Positions 43,051-49,865 of a DNA stretch of 64,000 nt are shown here, one piece after another (positions within the stretch are counted from its first letter, which is position 1; each line of letters opens with the position of its first letter). The DNA is from Pedobacter sp. B4-66 (GTDB lineage Bacteria > Bacteroidota > Bacteroidia > Sphingobacteriales > Sphingobacteriaceae). The stretch spans positions 62,001 to 126,000 of the forward strand of contig NZ_JAFVME010000015.1 in assembly GCF_018492665.1 (NCBI RefSeq), read 5' to 3'. The notes beneath the pieces were generated by a model, which searched no databases, was not told where the DNA came from, and saw only the letters and a list, made by a program, of their open reading frames with translations. The position numbers and the translations under genes are program-made.

Positions 43051-43093
43051 AGTTAATAAATATCCAAAATTATATTTTGGATATTTATTAACT
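43051..43093. repeat. Perfect 20-bp inverted repeat with 3-base loop
   Basis: GTTAATAAATATCCAAAAT (43052-43070) is exactly complementary to ATTTTGGATATTTATTAAC (43074-43092), plus one flanking pair, with loop TAT. It lies between the trans-sulfuration gene and the metY leader. No T-run follows, so it may be a weak terminator, an RNA-stabilising 3' end or a protein-binding site. Confidence 0.75.
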
Positions 43094-43099
43094 TAAATC

Positions 43100-43107
43100 T
43101 ACATTTG
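43100..43107 (+). promoter_or_regulatory. Candidate promoter of the metY leader, TACATTTG
   Basis: TACATTTG fits TAnnTTTG, predicting a transcript start near 43111. The RNA would open with a small GAAA-loop hairpin (TTAGC/GCTAA, 43117-43130) and a second hairpin (43136-43162) before the SAM aptamer. Confidence 0.45.
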
Positions 43108-43161
43108 CATTATCATTTAGCGAAAGCTAATCAAGTCAACCTTCCTTAAGAAAAGGTTTGA

Positions 43162-43271
43162 TTTATAAAGAAGTGGCGAGAGACAGGCTCTTTGACCCAC
43201 TGGCAACCCTCCCAAAATGGAGAAGGTGCCAATTCCTGACCAAAAGACATGGTGTCATTTGGAAAGATAAA
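43162..43271 (+). promoter_or_regulatory. SAM-I (S-box) riboswitch aptamer
   Basis: The core motifs of the S-box are in order: P1 5' strand TTTAT (43162-43166), GAGAGAC then GGCTC (P2), the conserved GGCAACC (43202-43208), P3 stem CTCC/GGAG (43209-43212, 43219-43222), AAGGTGCCAATTCCTG (43223-43238), P4 hairpin CCAAA-a-GACA / TGTC-a-TTTGG (43240-43262) and P1 3' strand ATAAA (43267-43271). It senses S-adenosylmethionine and precedes metY-metX-hom, the methionine precursor operon. No intrinsic terminator follows; the next element is a short ORF starting ten bases later. Confidence 0.9.
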
Positions 43272-43281
43272 TTGAAACAAA

Positions 43282-43365
43282 ATGAAAACTGTAAGAATTA
43301 CTTCGAATCTATTCAATTATTGTTATGCTCAGCAGGCTAATTGCATGTGCTGTTGCATACTATAA
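43282..43365 (+). CDS. Cysteine-rich 27-residue leader peptide ORF
   Basis: An ATG ten bases after the SAM aptamer opens a 27-codon frame, starting MKTVRITSNLFNYCYAQQAN and ending C-M-C-C-C-I-L before TAA. Five of 27 codons are Cys, four of them among the last seven. The frame ends 145 bases before metY. It cannot be a functional enzyme; position and Cys clustering suggest a translated leader that reads cysteinyl-tRNA supply, and whose initiation may be gated by the aptamer. A different-frame ORF at 43158-43340 overlaps the aptamer and is rejected. Not a family I can name. Confidence 0.6.
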   Translation: MKTVRITSNLFNYCYAQQANCMCCCIL

Positions 43366-43510
43366 TTTACAAATCTTCCATTTGCATTTCAGATTCATAC
43401 GGAAGGCCTCTTACAGGGGTACGAAAAAACTATATACGTTTCTAAAACTAATTCAAGTAAAACGTATCCATCAAAGAACTTAATAAGAACCACTTATAAC
43501 TAAATATAAA
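43366..43510 (+). promoter_or_regulatory. Untranslated stretch between leader ORF and metY
   Basis: This segment holds weak pairings: CTTCC (43375-43379) with GGAAG (43401-43405), CCTC with GGGG (43407-43419), and a perfect ATACGTTT/AAACGTAT stem (43434-43441 and 43460-43467) with an 18-base loop. None looks like a T-tailed terminator. They are candidates for alternative structures if a ribosome stalls on the Cys codons. Confidence 0.4.
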
Positions 43511-44815
43511 ATGTCAACATCTCACAAATTCGAAACGCTACAAGTACATGCAGGCCAGGAAATTGATCCTACAACAGGTTCAAGGGCTGTTCCTTTATAT
43601 CAAACTACCTCTTACGGTTTTAAAAACTCTGAGCATGGTGCAAATTTATTTGCACTAAAAGAATTCGGCAACATCTATACAAGGATCATGAATCCGACAA
43701 CTGATGTTTTCGAAAAAAGAGTAGCAGCTCTTGAAGGTGGTGTTGCAGCTTTGGCAGTAGCATCCGGACAAGCGGCCCAATTCATTGCATTAAATAATAT
43801 TCTACAAGCAGGTGATAACTTTGTATCATCTTCACATTTATATGGTGGATCATATAACCAATTTAAAGTAAGCTTTAAACGTCTAGGTATTGAAGTTAGA
43901 TTTGCCAATGGTGATGACGCCAATGATTTTGAATCAAAAATCGATGCAAACACAAAAGCGATATACTTAGAAACCATAGGTAATCCTGCTTTTAGCATAG
44001 CTGATTTTGAAAAATTATCTGCTATTGCTAATAAACACGACCTACCATTAATAGTAGACAATACTTTCGGTGCTGCAGGCTACCTATTTAAGCCTTTAGA
44101 GCATGGCGCCCACATCGTTGTTCAATCAGCAACTAAATGGATTGGCGGCCATGGGACCAGTATTGGTGGTGTAATCGTTGATGGAGGGAATTATAACTGG
44201 GGTAACGGCAAATTCCCTCAATTTACCGATCCATCTGACGGATATCATGGCTTAATTTTTAACGACGTTTTTGGGATTGGTGGTCCTTTTGGCAACATTC
44301 AATTCATTATTCGTGCACGTGTTGAAGGATTAAGAGATTTTGGTCCGGCCATCTCTCCTTTCAATTCTTTCCTTTTAATTCAGGGATTAGAAACATTATC
44401 ATTACGTGTACAACGTCATGTTGATAATACCCTTGCTTTAGCCACTTGGTTAGAGAGCCATGAGGCTGTTAAGAGTGTAAATTATCCAGGACTTGAAAGC
44501 AGCCCATACCATGCGAATGCTAAAAAATACTTAAAGAACGGTTTCGGCGCAGTGTTATCTTTTGAATTAAAAGGAGATAAAGAGAAAGCAACCGCATTTG
44601 TAGATAGCCTTAAACTTGTGAGTCACCTTGCAAACTTAGGTGATGCAAAAACGCTGATTATACAACCTTCTGCAACTACTCACCAGCAGTTAAGTGATGC
44701 TGAACAAGTTGCAGCAGGTATTACGGCGAGCCAGTTGCGTGTTTCTGTAGGAATTGAGCATATAGATGATATTAAAGCTGATTTCGAGCAGGCTTTTGCT
44801 ACAATAAACAAATAA
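43511..44815 (+). CDS. metY: O-acetylhomoserine sulfhydrylase MetY
   Basis: MetY uses sulfide and O-acetylhomoserine to make homocysteine (direct sulfhydrylation). The 434-residue PLP enzyme has the family opening FETLQVHAGQEIDPTTGSRAVPLYQTTSY, the PLP lysine in VVQSATKWIGGHGTSIGG, and the long insertion typical of MetY (FPQFTDPSDGYHGLIFNDVFG) that separates it from MetB. It is the first large gene after the SAM riboswitch and short leader ORF, and metX follows at 26 bases. Repression by high SAM is therefore expected. Confidence 0.95.
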   Translation: MSTSHKFETLQVHAGQEIDPTTGSRAVPLYQTTSYGFKNSEHGANLFALKEFGNIYTRIMNPTTDVFEKRVAALEGGVAALAVASGQAAQFIALNNILQAGDNFVSSSHLYGGSYNQFKVSFKRLGIEVRFANGDDANDFESKIDANTKAIYLETIGNPAFSIADFEKLSAIANKHDLPLIVDNTFGAAGYLFKPLEHGAHIVVQSATKWIGGHGTSIGGVIVDGGNYNWGNGKFPQFTDPSDGYHGLIFNDVFGIGGPFGNIQFIIRARVEGLRDFGPAISPFNSFLLIQGLETLSLRVQRHVDNTLALATWLESHEAVKSVNYPGLESSPYHANAKKYLKNGFGAVLSFELKGDKEKATAFVDSLKLVSHLANLGDAKTLIIQPSATTHQQLSDAEQVAAGITASQLRVSVGIEHIDDIKADFEQAFATINK

Positions 44816-44841
44816 CAGTAAAACGATACAAGATCTAAAGA

Positions 44842-45900
44842 ATGAGCACTACCGCAACATATGTATACACAAAACAATTTAAACTGGAGAACGGTAAGAA
44901 ACTGCGTAAACTAGAAATTGCTTATCAAACTTATGGCAAATTAAACGCCAAAAAAGATAACGTAATTTGGGTATGCCATGCGCTTACTGCCAATGCAGAT
45001 GTTTTGGATTGGTGGAAAGGGCTTTTTGGTAATAACGACCTGTTTAATCCTGAGGAACACTTTATCATTTGTGCAAATGTATTAGGTTCTAATTATGGCA
45101 CTACTAATCCTTTAAGTGTAAATCCGGTAACAGGACAACCTTATTACCTTGCTTTTCCAGAGTTCACCATAAGAGATATGGTAGCTGCTCATCGCTTGCT
45201 TGCATCGCATCTTGGTATTCAAGACATTAAAGTATTAATTGGTGGTTCTCTTGGTGGTCAACAGGCTTTAGAATGGGCTATTGCTGATAACAAAAGCATA
45301 GAAAATCTAATTCTTGTAGCTACAAATGCAGTACATTCACCATGGGGAATCGCATTTAATGAGAGCCAGCGTTTAGCAATTGGCACTGATCGTACATTTT
45401 ATGCACAGCAACCTGATGGTGGTCTAAAAGGTTTAAAAGCTGCAAGAAGTATTGCTTTATTATCTTACCGCACTTACGAAGCCTATTCAGCTACTCAATT
45501 AGAAAGTGTAAACGACAAAACGGGTTCATTTAGAGCTGCTTCTTATCAGAATTATCAGGGAGAAAAACTATGTAAGCGCTTTAATGCTTACAGCTATTGG
45601 TACTTAAGTAAGGCTATGGACAGCCATAATGTTGGTCGTAACAGAAAAAGCATAGTTGATGCTTTATCATTAGTTAAAGCAAACACTTTAGTAATAGGAA
45701 TTGAAAACGACGTTTTATTCCCGCTTTGTGAACAAGATTTTTTAGCAAAGAATATTCCAGGAGCAGCACTTCAAAGTATTAGCTCTGCTTATGGTCATGA
45801 TGGTTTTTTAATTGAAACTGACATTTTGACTAACATAATCGGCACATTCTTGAAAGAGAGTGCAAATAAGAAAATAATTAAATTACATAAAACAGCATAG
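44842..45900 (+). CDS. metX: Homoserine O-acetyltransferase MetX
   Basis: MetX activates homoserine by acetylation, supplying the substrate for MetY. The 352-residue alpha/beta-hydrolase-fold protein has the nucleophile elbow IGGSLGGQQALEW, the oxyanion region VWVCHALTANAD and the C-terminal catalytic Asp and His (ENDVLFPL, SAYGHDGFLIE). LGSNYGTTNPLSVNPVTGQPY is the characteristic MetX block. Acetyl rather than succinyl use is inferred from the MetY partner and family form. The next gene starts seven bases downstream. Confidence 0.95.
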   Translation: MSTTATYVYTKQFKLENGKKLRKLEIAYQTYGKLNAKKDNVIWVCHALTANADVLDWWKGLFGNNDLFNPEEHFIICANVLGSNYGTTNPLSVNPVTGQPYYLAFPEFTIRDMVAAHRLLASHLGIQDIKVLIGGSLGGQQALEWAIADNKSIENLILVATNAVHSPWGIAFNESQRLAIGTDRTFYAQQPDGGLKGLKAARSIALLSYRTYEAYSATQLESVNDKTGSFRAASYQNYQGEKLCKRFNAYSYWYLSKAMDSHNVGRNRKSIVDALSLVKANTLVIGIENDVLFPLCEQDFLAKNIPGAALQSISSAYGHDGFLIETDILTNIIGTFLKESANKKIIKLHKTA

Positions 45901-45907
45901 TATTTAG

Positions 45908-47149
45908 ATGAGTAAGAAACTTAAGATCGGTTTATTTGGTTTTGGAGTTGTTGGTCAAGGACTACATGATATTATTCGTGGTCAGGATCTAAACCTTGAA
46001 ATCGTTAAAATAGCTATTAAAAATCCTGAGAAAAAACGTAGCCTTGACGCACATCTTTTCACCACAAATCATGACGAGATATTAGACAATAGTGAAATCA
46101 ACACAATAGTTGAATTGATTGATGATGCAGAAGTTGCTTATAACATTGTAAAAAGAGCATTAATTAGTGGCAAGAATGTAGTTTCTGCTAATAAAAAAAT
46201 GATTGCTACTCATTTGGCTGAGTTGGTTGAGCTGCAGGAGAAACACAACTCTTCACTACTATATGAAGGTGCAGTTTGTGGCAGTATACCCATTATCCGT
46301 AATCTTGAAGAGTACTACGATAATGAACTACTTCACGGTATCAGCGGAATATTCAATGGTTCTTCAAACTATATTTTATCTAAAATATTTAATGAAAATC
46401 TTGAATATGGTGTTGCATTAAAGCAAGCTCAGGATCTTGGCTTTGCCGAGTCCAACCCTATCCTTGATGTTGGAGGATATGACCCTAAATTTAAACTGGC
46501 TATCGCAACTGCTCATGCTTACGGATTATTTATTGATCCAAACAAAATACTTAACATAGGGATACAAAACTTATCTGAGCATGACATTAAATATGCCAGA
46601 GAAAAGAACTTTAAGATTAAGCTGGTACCTACTGCACGTAAAATAAGCACTAAGCAGATTGTTACTTATGTATTGCCAAAGTTTGTAAAATCTGATGATT
46701 TCTTATTTAATGTAGAAAACGAATATAACGGGGTAACTGTTCAGGCGGCCTTTGCAGATAAGCAATTTTTCTTCGGAAAAGGCGCAGGCGGCCATCCTAC
46801 CGGAGCAGCCGTTTTATCAGATATAGCTGCATTAAGATATGATTATCGTTATGAGTATAAGAAATATCATCAGCACAATGGATTAGTACATACCGATAAT
46901 GTAAACATTGAAGTTTATCTGCGTTATACCCATGAGTATACACTGGACAAACTTCAGGTAGATAACATTATTGAGCGGTTCTCCCGCAATGATTACAAAT
47001 ATATAATTGGGAATGTTAGCCTGAAGAGTTTATTGGCTAACCGCGATCTTCTTGAGCAAAAGGATATTTTTATTGCTCATACTGGTAGGTACACTTACAC
47101 AGATCAGCAAGTCTTAAAGATTTCTGAGGAGGAAGTGTTATTTAACTAG
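45908..47149 (+). CDS. hom: Homoserine dehydrogenase
   Basis: This 413-residue enzyme reduces aspartate semialdehyde to homoserine, the input of MetX. It has the NAD(P)-binding GLFGFGVVGQGLHDII, the SANKKMIATH segment, catalytic-domain blocks LYEGAVCGSIPIIRNLEEYY, GISGIFNGSSNYILSKIF and LGFAESNPILDVGGYDPKFKLAI, and GAGGHPTGAAVLSDI. It lacks an aspartokinase fusion and has only a short C-terminal segment in place of a full ACT domain. Being third in the SAM-controlled metY-metX-hom operon, it appears dedicated to methionine; a fused copy for threonine may exist elsewhere. Confidence 0.93.
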   Translation: MSKKLKIGLFGFGVVGQGLHDIIRGQDLNLEIVKIAIKNPEKKRSLDAHLFTTNHDEILDNSEINTIVELIDDAEVAYNIVKRALISGKNVVSANKKMIATHLAELVELQEKHNSSLLYEGAVCGSIPIIRNLEEYYDNELLHGISGIFNGSSNYILSKIFNENLEYGVALKQAQDLGFAESNPILDVGGYDPKFKLAIATAHAYGLFIDPNKILNIGIQNLSEHDIKYAREKNFKIKLVPTARKISTKQIVTYVLPKFVKSDDFLFNVENEYNGVTVQAAFADKQFFFGKGAGGHPTGAAVLSDIAALRYDYRYEYKKYHQHNGLVHTDNVNIEVYLRYTHEYTLDKLQVDNIIERFSRNDYKYIIGNVSLKSLLANRDLLEQKDIFIAHTGRYTYTDQQVLKISEEEVLFN

Positions 47150-47177
47150 TTATTATTTTTACTTTGTTTTGATAGTG

Positions 47178-47201
47178 AAAAGGCCCCAAATGGGGCCTTT
47201 T
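47178..47201. terminator. Strong bidirectional intrinsic terminator
   Basis: AAAAGGCCCC and GGGGCCTTTT with loop AAAT form a G/C-rich, A/T-flanked stem that is symmetrical on both strands. It separates hom (plus) from the E2 gene (minus), ending both. Confidence 0.92.
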
Positions 47202-47209
47202 ACTTTATA

Positions 47210-48556
47210 TTATATTTCTCTGTTCAAATCCCAGTTCTCAAGGTAATCTGCTACCCTTCTAACAAAAGAACCGCCCAGCGCTCCATCTACAACCCTGTGG
47301 TCATAAGAAAGTGAAAGGAACATCATATGACGTATGGCTATCACATCACCAAATTCCGTTTCCAATACTGCTGGTTTCTTTTTAATTGCTCCTACAGCTA
47401 AAATAGCTACCTGAGGCTGATTAATAATAGGTGTACCCATTACATTACCAAACGAACCTACGTTAGTTAGCGTAAACGTACCATTTTGCGTTTCATCAGG
47501 TTTAAGTTTAGAAATACGTGCCCGTTTAGCCAAATCATTTACTGACTTAGTTAAACCAACCAAATTAAACTGATCCGCATTCTTAATAACAGGAACAATC
47601 AGATTGCCACTAGGCAAAGCAGCGGCCATTCCAATATTTATATCTTTCTTTTTAATAATCTGGTTTCCGCTTACAGAAACGTTGATCATTGGATAGTCTT
47701 TTATTGCTTTAGCAACAGCTTCTATAAACAATGGAGTAAAAGTAATCTTCTCATTTTCTCTTTTTTCGAAGCTATTTTTTACTTTCTCGCGCCACAGAAC
47801 CAAATTAGTCACATCTGCTTCAACAAATGAGGTTACATGAGGAGAAGTTTGCTTACTCATTACCATATGTTCAGCAATCAGCTTACGCATCCTATCCATC
47901 TCTATAATCTCATCACCACCACTCACACTGTGAGATACAGGTTTAATAGGCTGTATACTTGGATTGTTCGTAGGAGCATTAACCACCACCACTGGTTCTG
48001 CACTCTTAGCTGTTTCCGAAACAGTGTTACCTAATGATCCACCTGTCTTTTTATTTTGAATATAATTTAACAAGTCATCCTTAGTTAAACGACCTTCTGC
48101 ACCGGTACCAGATATAGAATCTAGTTCACTTACAGCGATATTCTCCTGCGTAGCGATATTTTTTACCAATGGAGAATAAAAACGATCGGAGCTATTATCT
48201 TTCACAGCAGTTCTAACTGTATCATTTGATACCAATTGTTCCGCACCTGGGATACTTTCAACAATAGGTTCGGCGGTATCTTGTGTAGTAACCGGCACAT
48301 GTTCGTCACCTATAGAATCTGTTTCAATAATTGCAATAACAGTACCTACCTGTACCACTTCATCTTCCTTAAATAACTGTTTAATTAGCTTACCTGCAAT
48401 TGGCGAAGGAACTTCAGAATCAACCTTATCTGTAGCTATTTCCAGAATCGTATCATCCATCTCTATCATATCTCCGGGCTGTTTAACCCATTTAATGATG
48501 GTTGCTTCCGCAACACTTTCCCCCATTTTAGGTAACAATAATTCGTATTGAGCCAT
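47210..48556 (-). CDS. 2-oxo acid dehydrogenase E2 (dihydrolipoyl acyltransferase)
   Basis: This 448-residue E2 transfers acyl groups from lipoate to CoA in a pyruvate- or branched-chain-type complex. Domains in order: one lipoyl domain (residues about 1-78, lipoylated Lys in EIATDKVDSEVPS), an Ala/Thr/Val-rich linker, an E3/E1-binding domain (SPLVKNIATQENIAVSELDSISGTGAEGRLTKDDLLNYI, about 135-175) and the catalytic domain (about 220-445) with the DHRVVDG active-site motif. The E1 and E3 genes are not adjacent. Upstream are cinA and lptD on the same strand, so co-transcription is possible. Confidence 0.92.
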   Translation of the reverse strand: MAQYELLLPKMGESVAEATIIKWVKQPGDMIEMDDTILEIATDKVDSEVPSPIAGKLIKQLFKEDEVVQVGTVIAIIETDSIGDEHVPVTTQDTAEPIVESIPGAEQLVSNDTVRTAVKDNSSDRFYSPLVKNIATQENIAVSELDSISGTGAEGRLTKDDLLNYIQNKKTGGSLGNTVSETAKSAEPVVVVNAPTNNPSIQPIKPVSHSVSGGDEIIEMDRMRKLIAEHMVMSKQTSPHVTSFVEADVTNLVLWREKVKNSFEKRENEKITFTPLFIEAVAKAIKDYPMINVSVSGNQIIKKKDINIGMAAALPSGNLIVPVIKNADQFNLVGLTKSVNDLAKRARISKLKPDETQNGTFTLTNVGSFGNVMGTPIINQPQVAILAVGAIKKKPAVLETEFGDVIAIRHMMFLSLSYDHRVVDGALGGSFVRRVADYLENWDLNREI

Positions 48557-48606
48557 TTTTTATTTTATGATTGATATCGGATGCAAAAGTAAAGTATTTT
48601 GAACAC

Positions 48607-49854
48607 TTAATCCCCATATTGGTTAAGTTCGTTCAAAATCATGGTCAAAGCCGCTATGGCTGAACGTTCTATGTTTTGAGCTCTTTTGTTTCCAAAATTA
48701 TAAACCTTTGCGACAACACCCTTGCTGCTAGCTACTGCAATCCACACTGTACCAACAGGTTTACCCGGCATCCCGCCATCCGGACCGGCTATTCCACTTA
48801 CAGCTACTGCATAGTCTGTTTTAAAATGATCTATTGCTCCCTGAGCCATTTCTTTTACGGTCTGCTCACTCACCGCACCATAATTATTTAGTGTTTCCGG
48901 ACTAACGCCTAATACCGATTCCTTAAGTTCATAAGAATATACTACCGCCCCGCCTACATAAACTGAGGAGCAACCAGGATGCTGGGTAATAAGGTGAGCA
49001 ATGTAACCTCCAGTGCAGCTTTCTGCTGTCGAAAGTGTAAGCTTCCTCTTATCCATTATATTTAGAATCGCTTTTTCAAGAGCAATATCTTCTTCTACAA
49101 CAACGTTTTTCTTTACCCTGGCAATAATCTGTTGTGCATACACCTCAACCTCATCTCTCAATATTGTTTCATTTGTGCCTGTACTGCTCAATCTTAAACG
49201 AACTTGCCCTAATCTTGGTAAGTATGCAAGTTTAATATGTTCAGGTAAACTATTTTCAACATCTTCAATCTCAGCAGCAAGAAATGATTCCCCTATATTA
49301 GCTGTAAGTATTGTTTTATGAACAATAAAAGGGAGCTTGAATGCACTTTTTAAACGCGGAAGAATTTGTTCCTGCATCAAATACATCATCTCGAACGGAA
49401 CCCCCGGCATAGATACTATGATGTTACCATTATGTTCAAACCACATGCAAGGCGCTGTTCCGTTTTCATTTTTGATAACAGTACAACCATCTGGCACATC
49501 AGCTTGTTTCATATTAGATTCAATCATTGGCTTGTTAAAACGCGTAAAGATTTCAGTAATATGCGCTAATGTTGGTTCATCTCTTCTAAGGCCCATATTA
49601 AAATATCTAGCCAAAGTTATTTTAGTAATATCGTCTTTAGTTGGCCCCAAGCCACCTGTAATTAAAATTATCCGGGCTCTTTTTTCTGCAAGCGTTAAAG
49701 CTTCAATAATATGATCCCCATCATCAGACACCGAAGTAATTTGTTTTACTTTAATCCCAATCAGATTAAGTTCCTTAGCCATCCAGGCTGAATTGGTGTC
49801 TACAATCTGACCAATAAGAATCTCATCCCCTATAGTTATTATTTCAGCTAGCAT
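48607..49854 (-). CDS. cinA: CinA family nicotinamide-nucleotide amidohydrolase
   Basis: This 415-residue protein fuses a molybdopterin-binding-like (MoCF) domain (IITIGDEILIGQIVDTNSAWMA, LITGGLGPTKDDITK) to a C-terminal PncC domain (LSTAESCTGGYIAHLITQHPGCSSVYVGGAVVYSYELKE, GIAGPDGGMPGKPVGTVWIAV). The C-domain deamidates nicotinamide mononucleotide for NAD salvage; the N-domain of CinA proteins can act as an ADP-ribose pyrophosphatase. The length is that of full CinA. The gene starts 11 bases after lptD on the same strand. Confidence 0.94.
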   Translation of the reverse strand: MLAEIITIGDEILIGQIVDTNSAWMAKELNLIGIKVKQITSVSDDGDHIIEALTLAEKRARIILITGGLGPTKDDITKITLARYFNMGLRRDEPTLAHITEIFTRFNKPMIESNMKQADVPDGCTVIKNENGTAPCMWFEHNGNIIVSMPGVPFEMMYLMQEQILPRLKSAFKLPFIVHKTILTANIGESFLAAEIEDVENSLPEHIKLAYLPRLGQVRLRLSSTGTNETILRDEVEVYAQQIIARVKKNVVVEEDIALEKAILNIMDKRKLTLSTAESCTGGYIAHLITQHPGCSSVYVGGAVVYSYELKESVLGVSPETLNNYGAVSEQTVKEMAQGAIDHFKTDYAVAVSGIAGPDGGMPGKPVGTVWIAVASSKGVVAKVYNFGNKRAQNIERSAIAALTMILNELNQYGD

Positions 49855-49865
49855 AAATTCAAATA

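Noticed and set aside
43158..43340. 60-codon ORF overlapping the SAM aptamer
   Set aside because: It covers the conserved S-box motifs in a frame that gives no plausible protein; the RNA structure explains the sequence.
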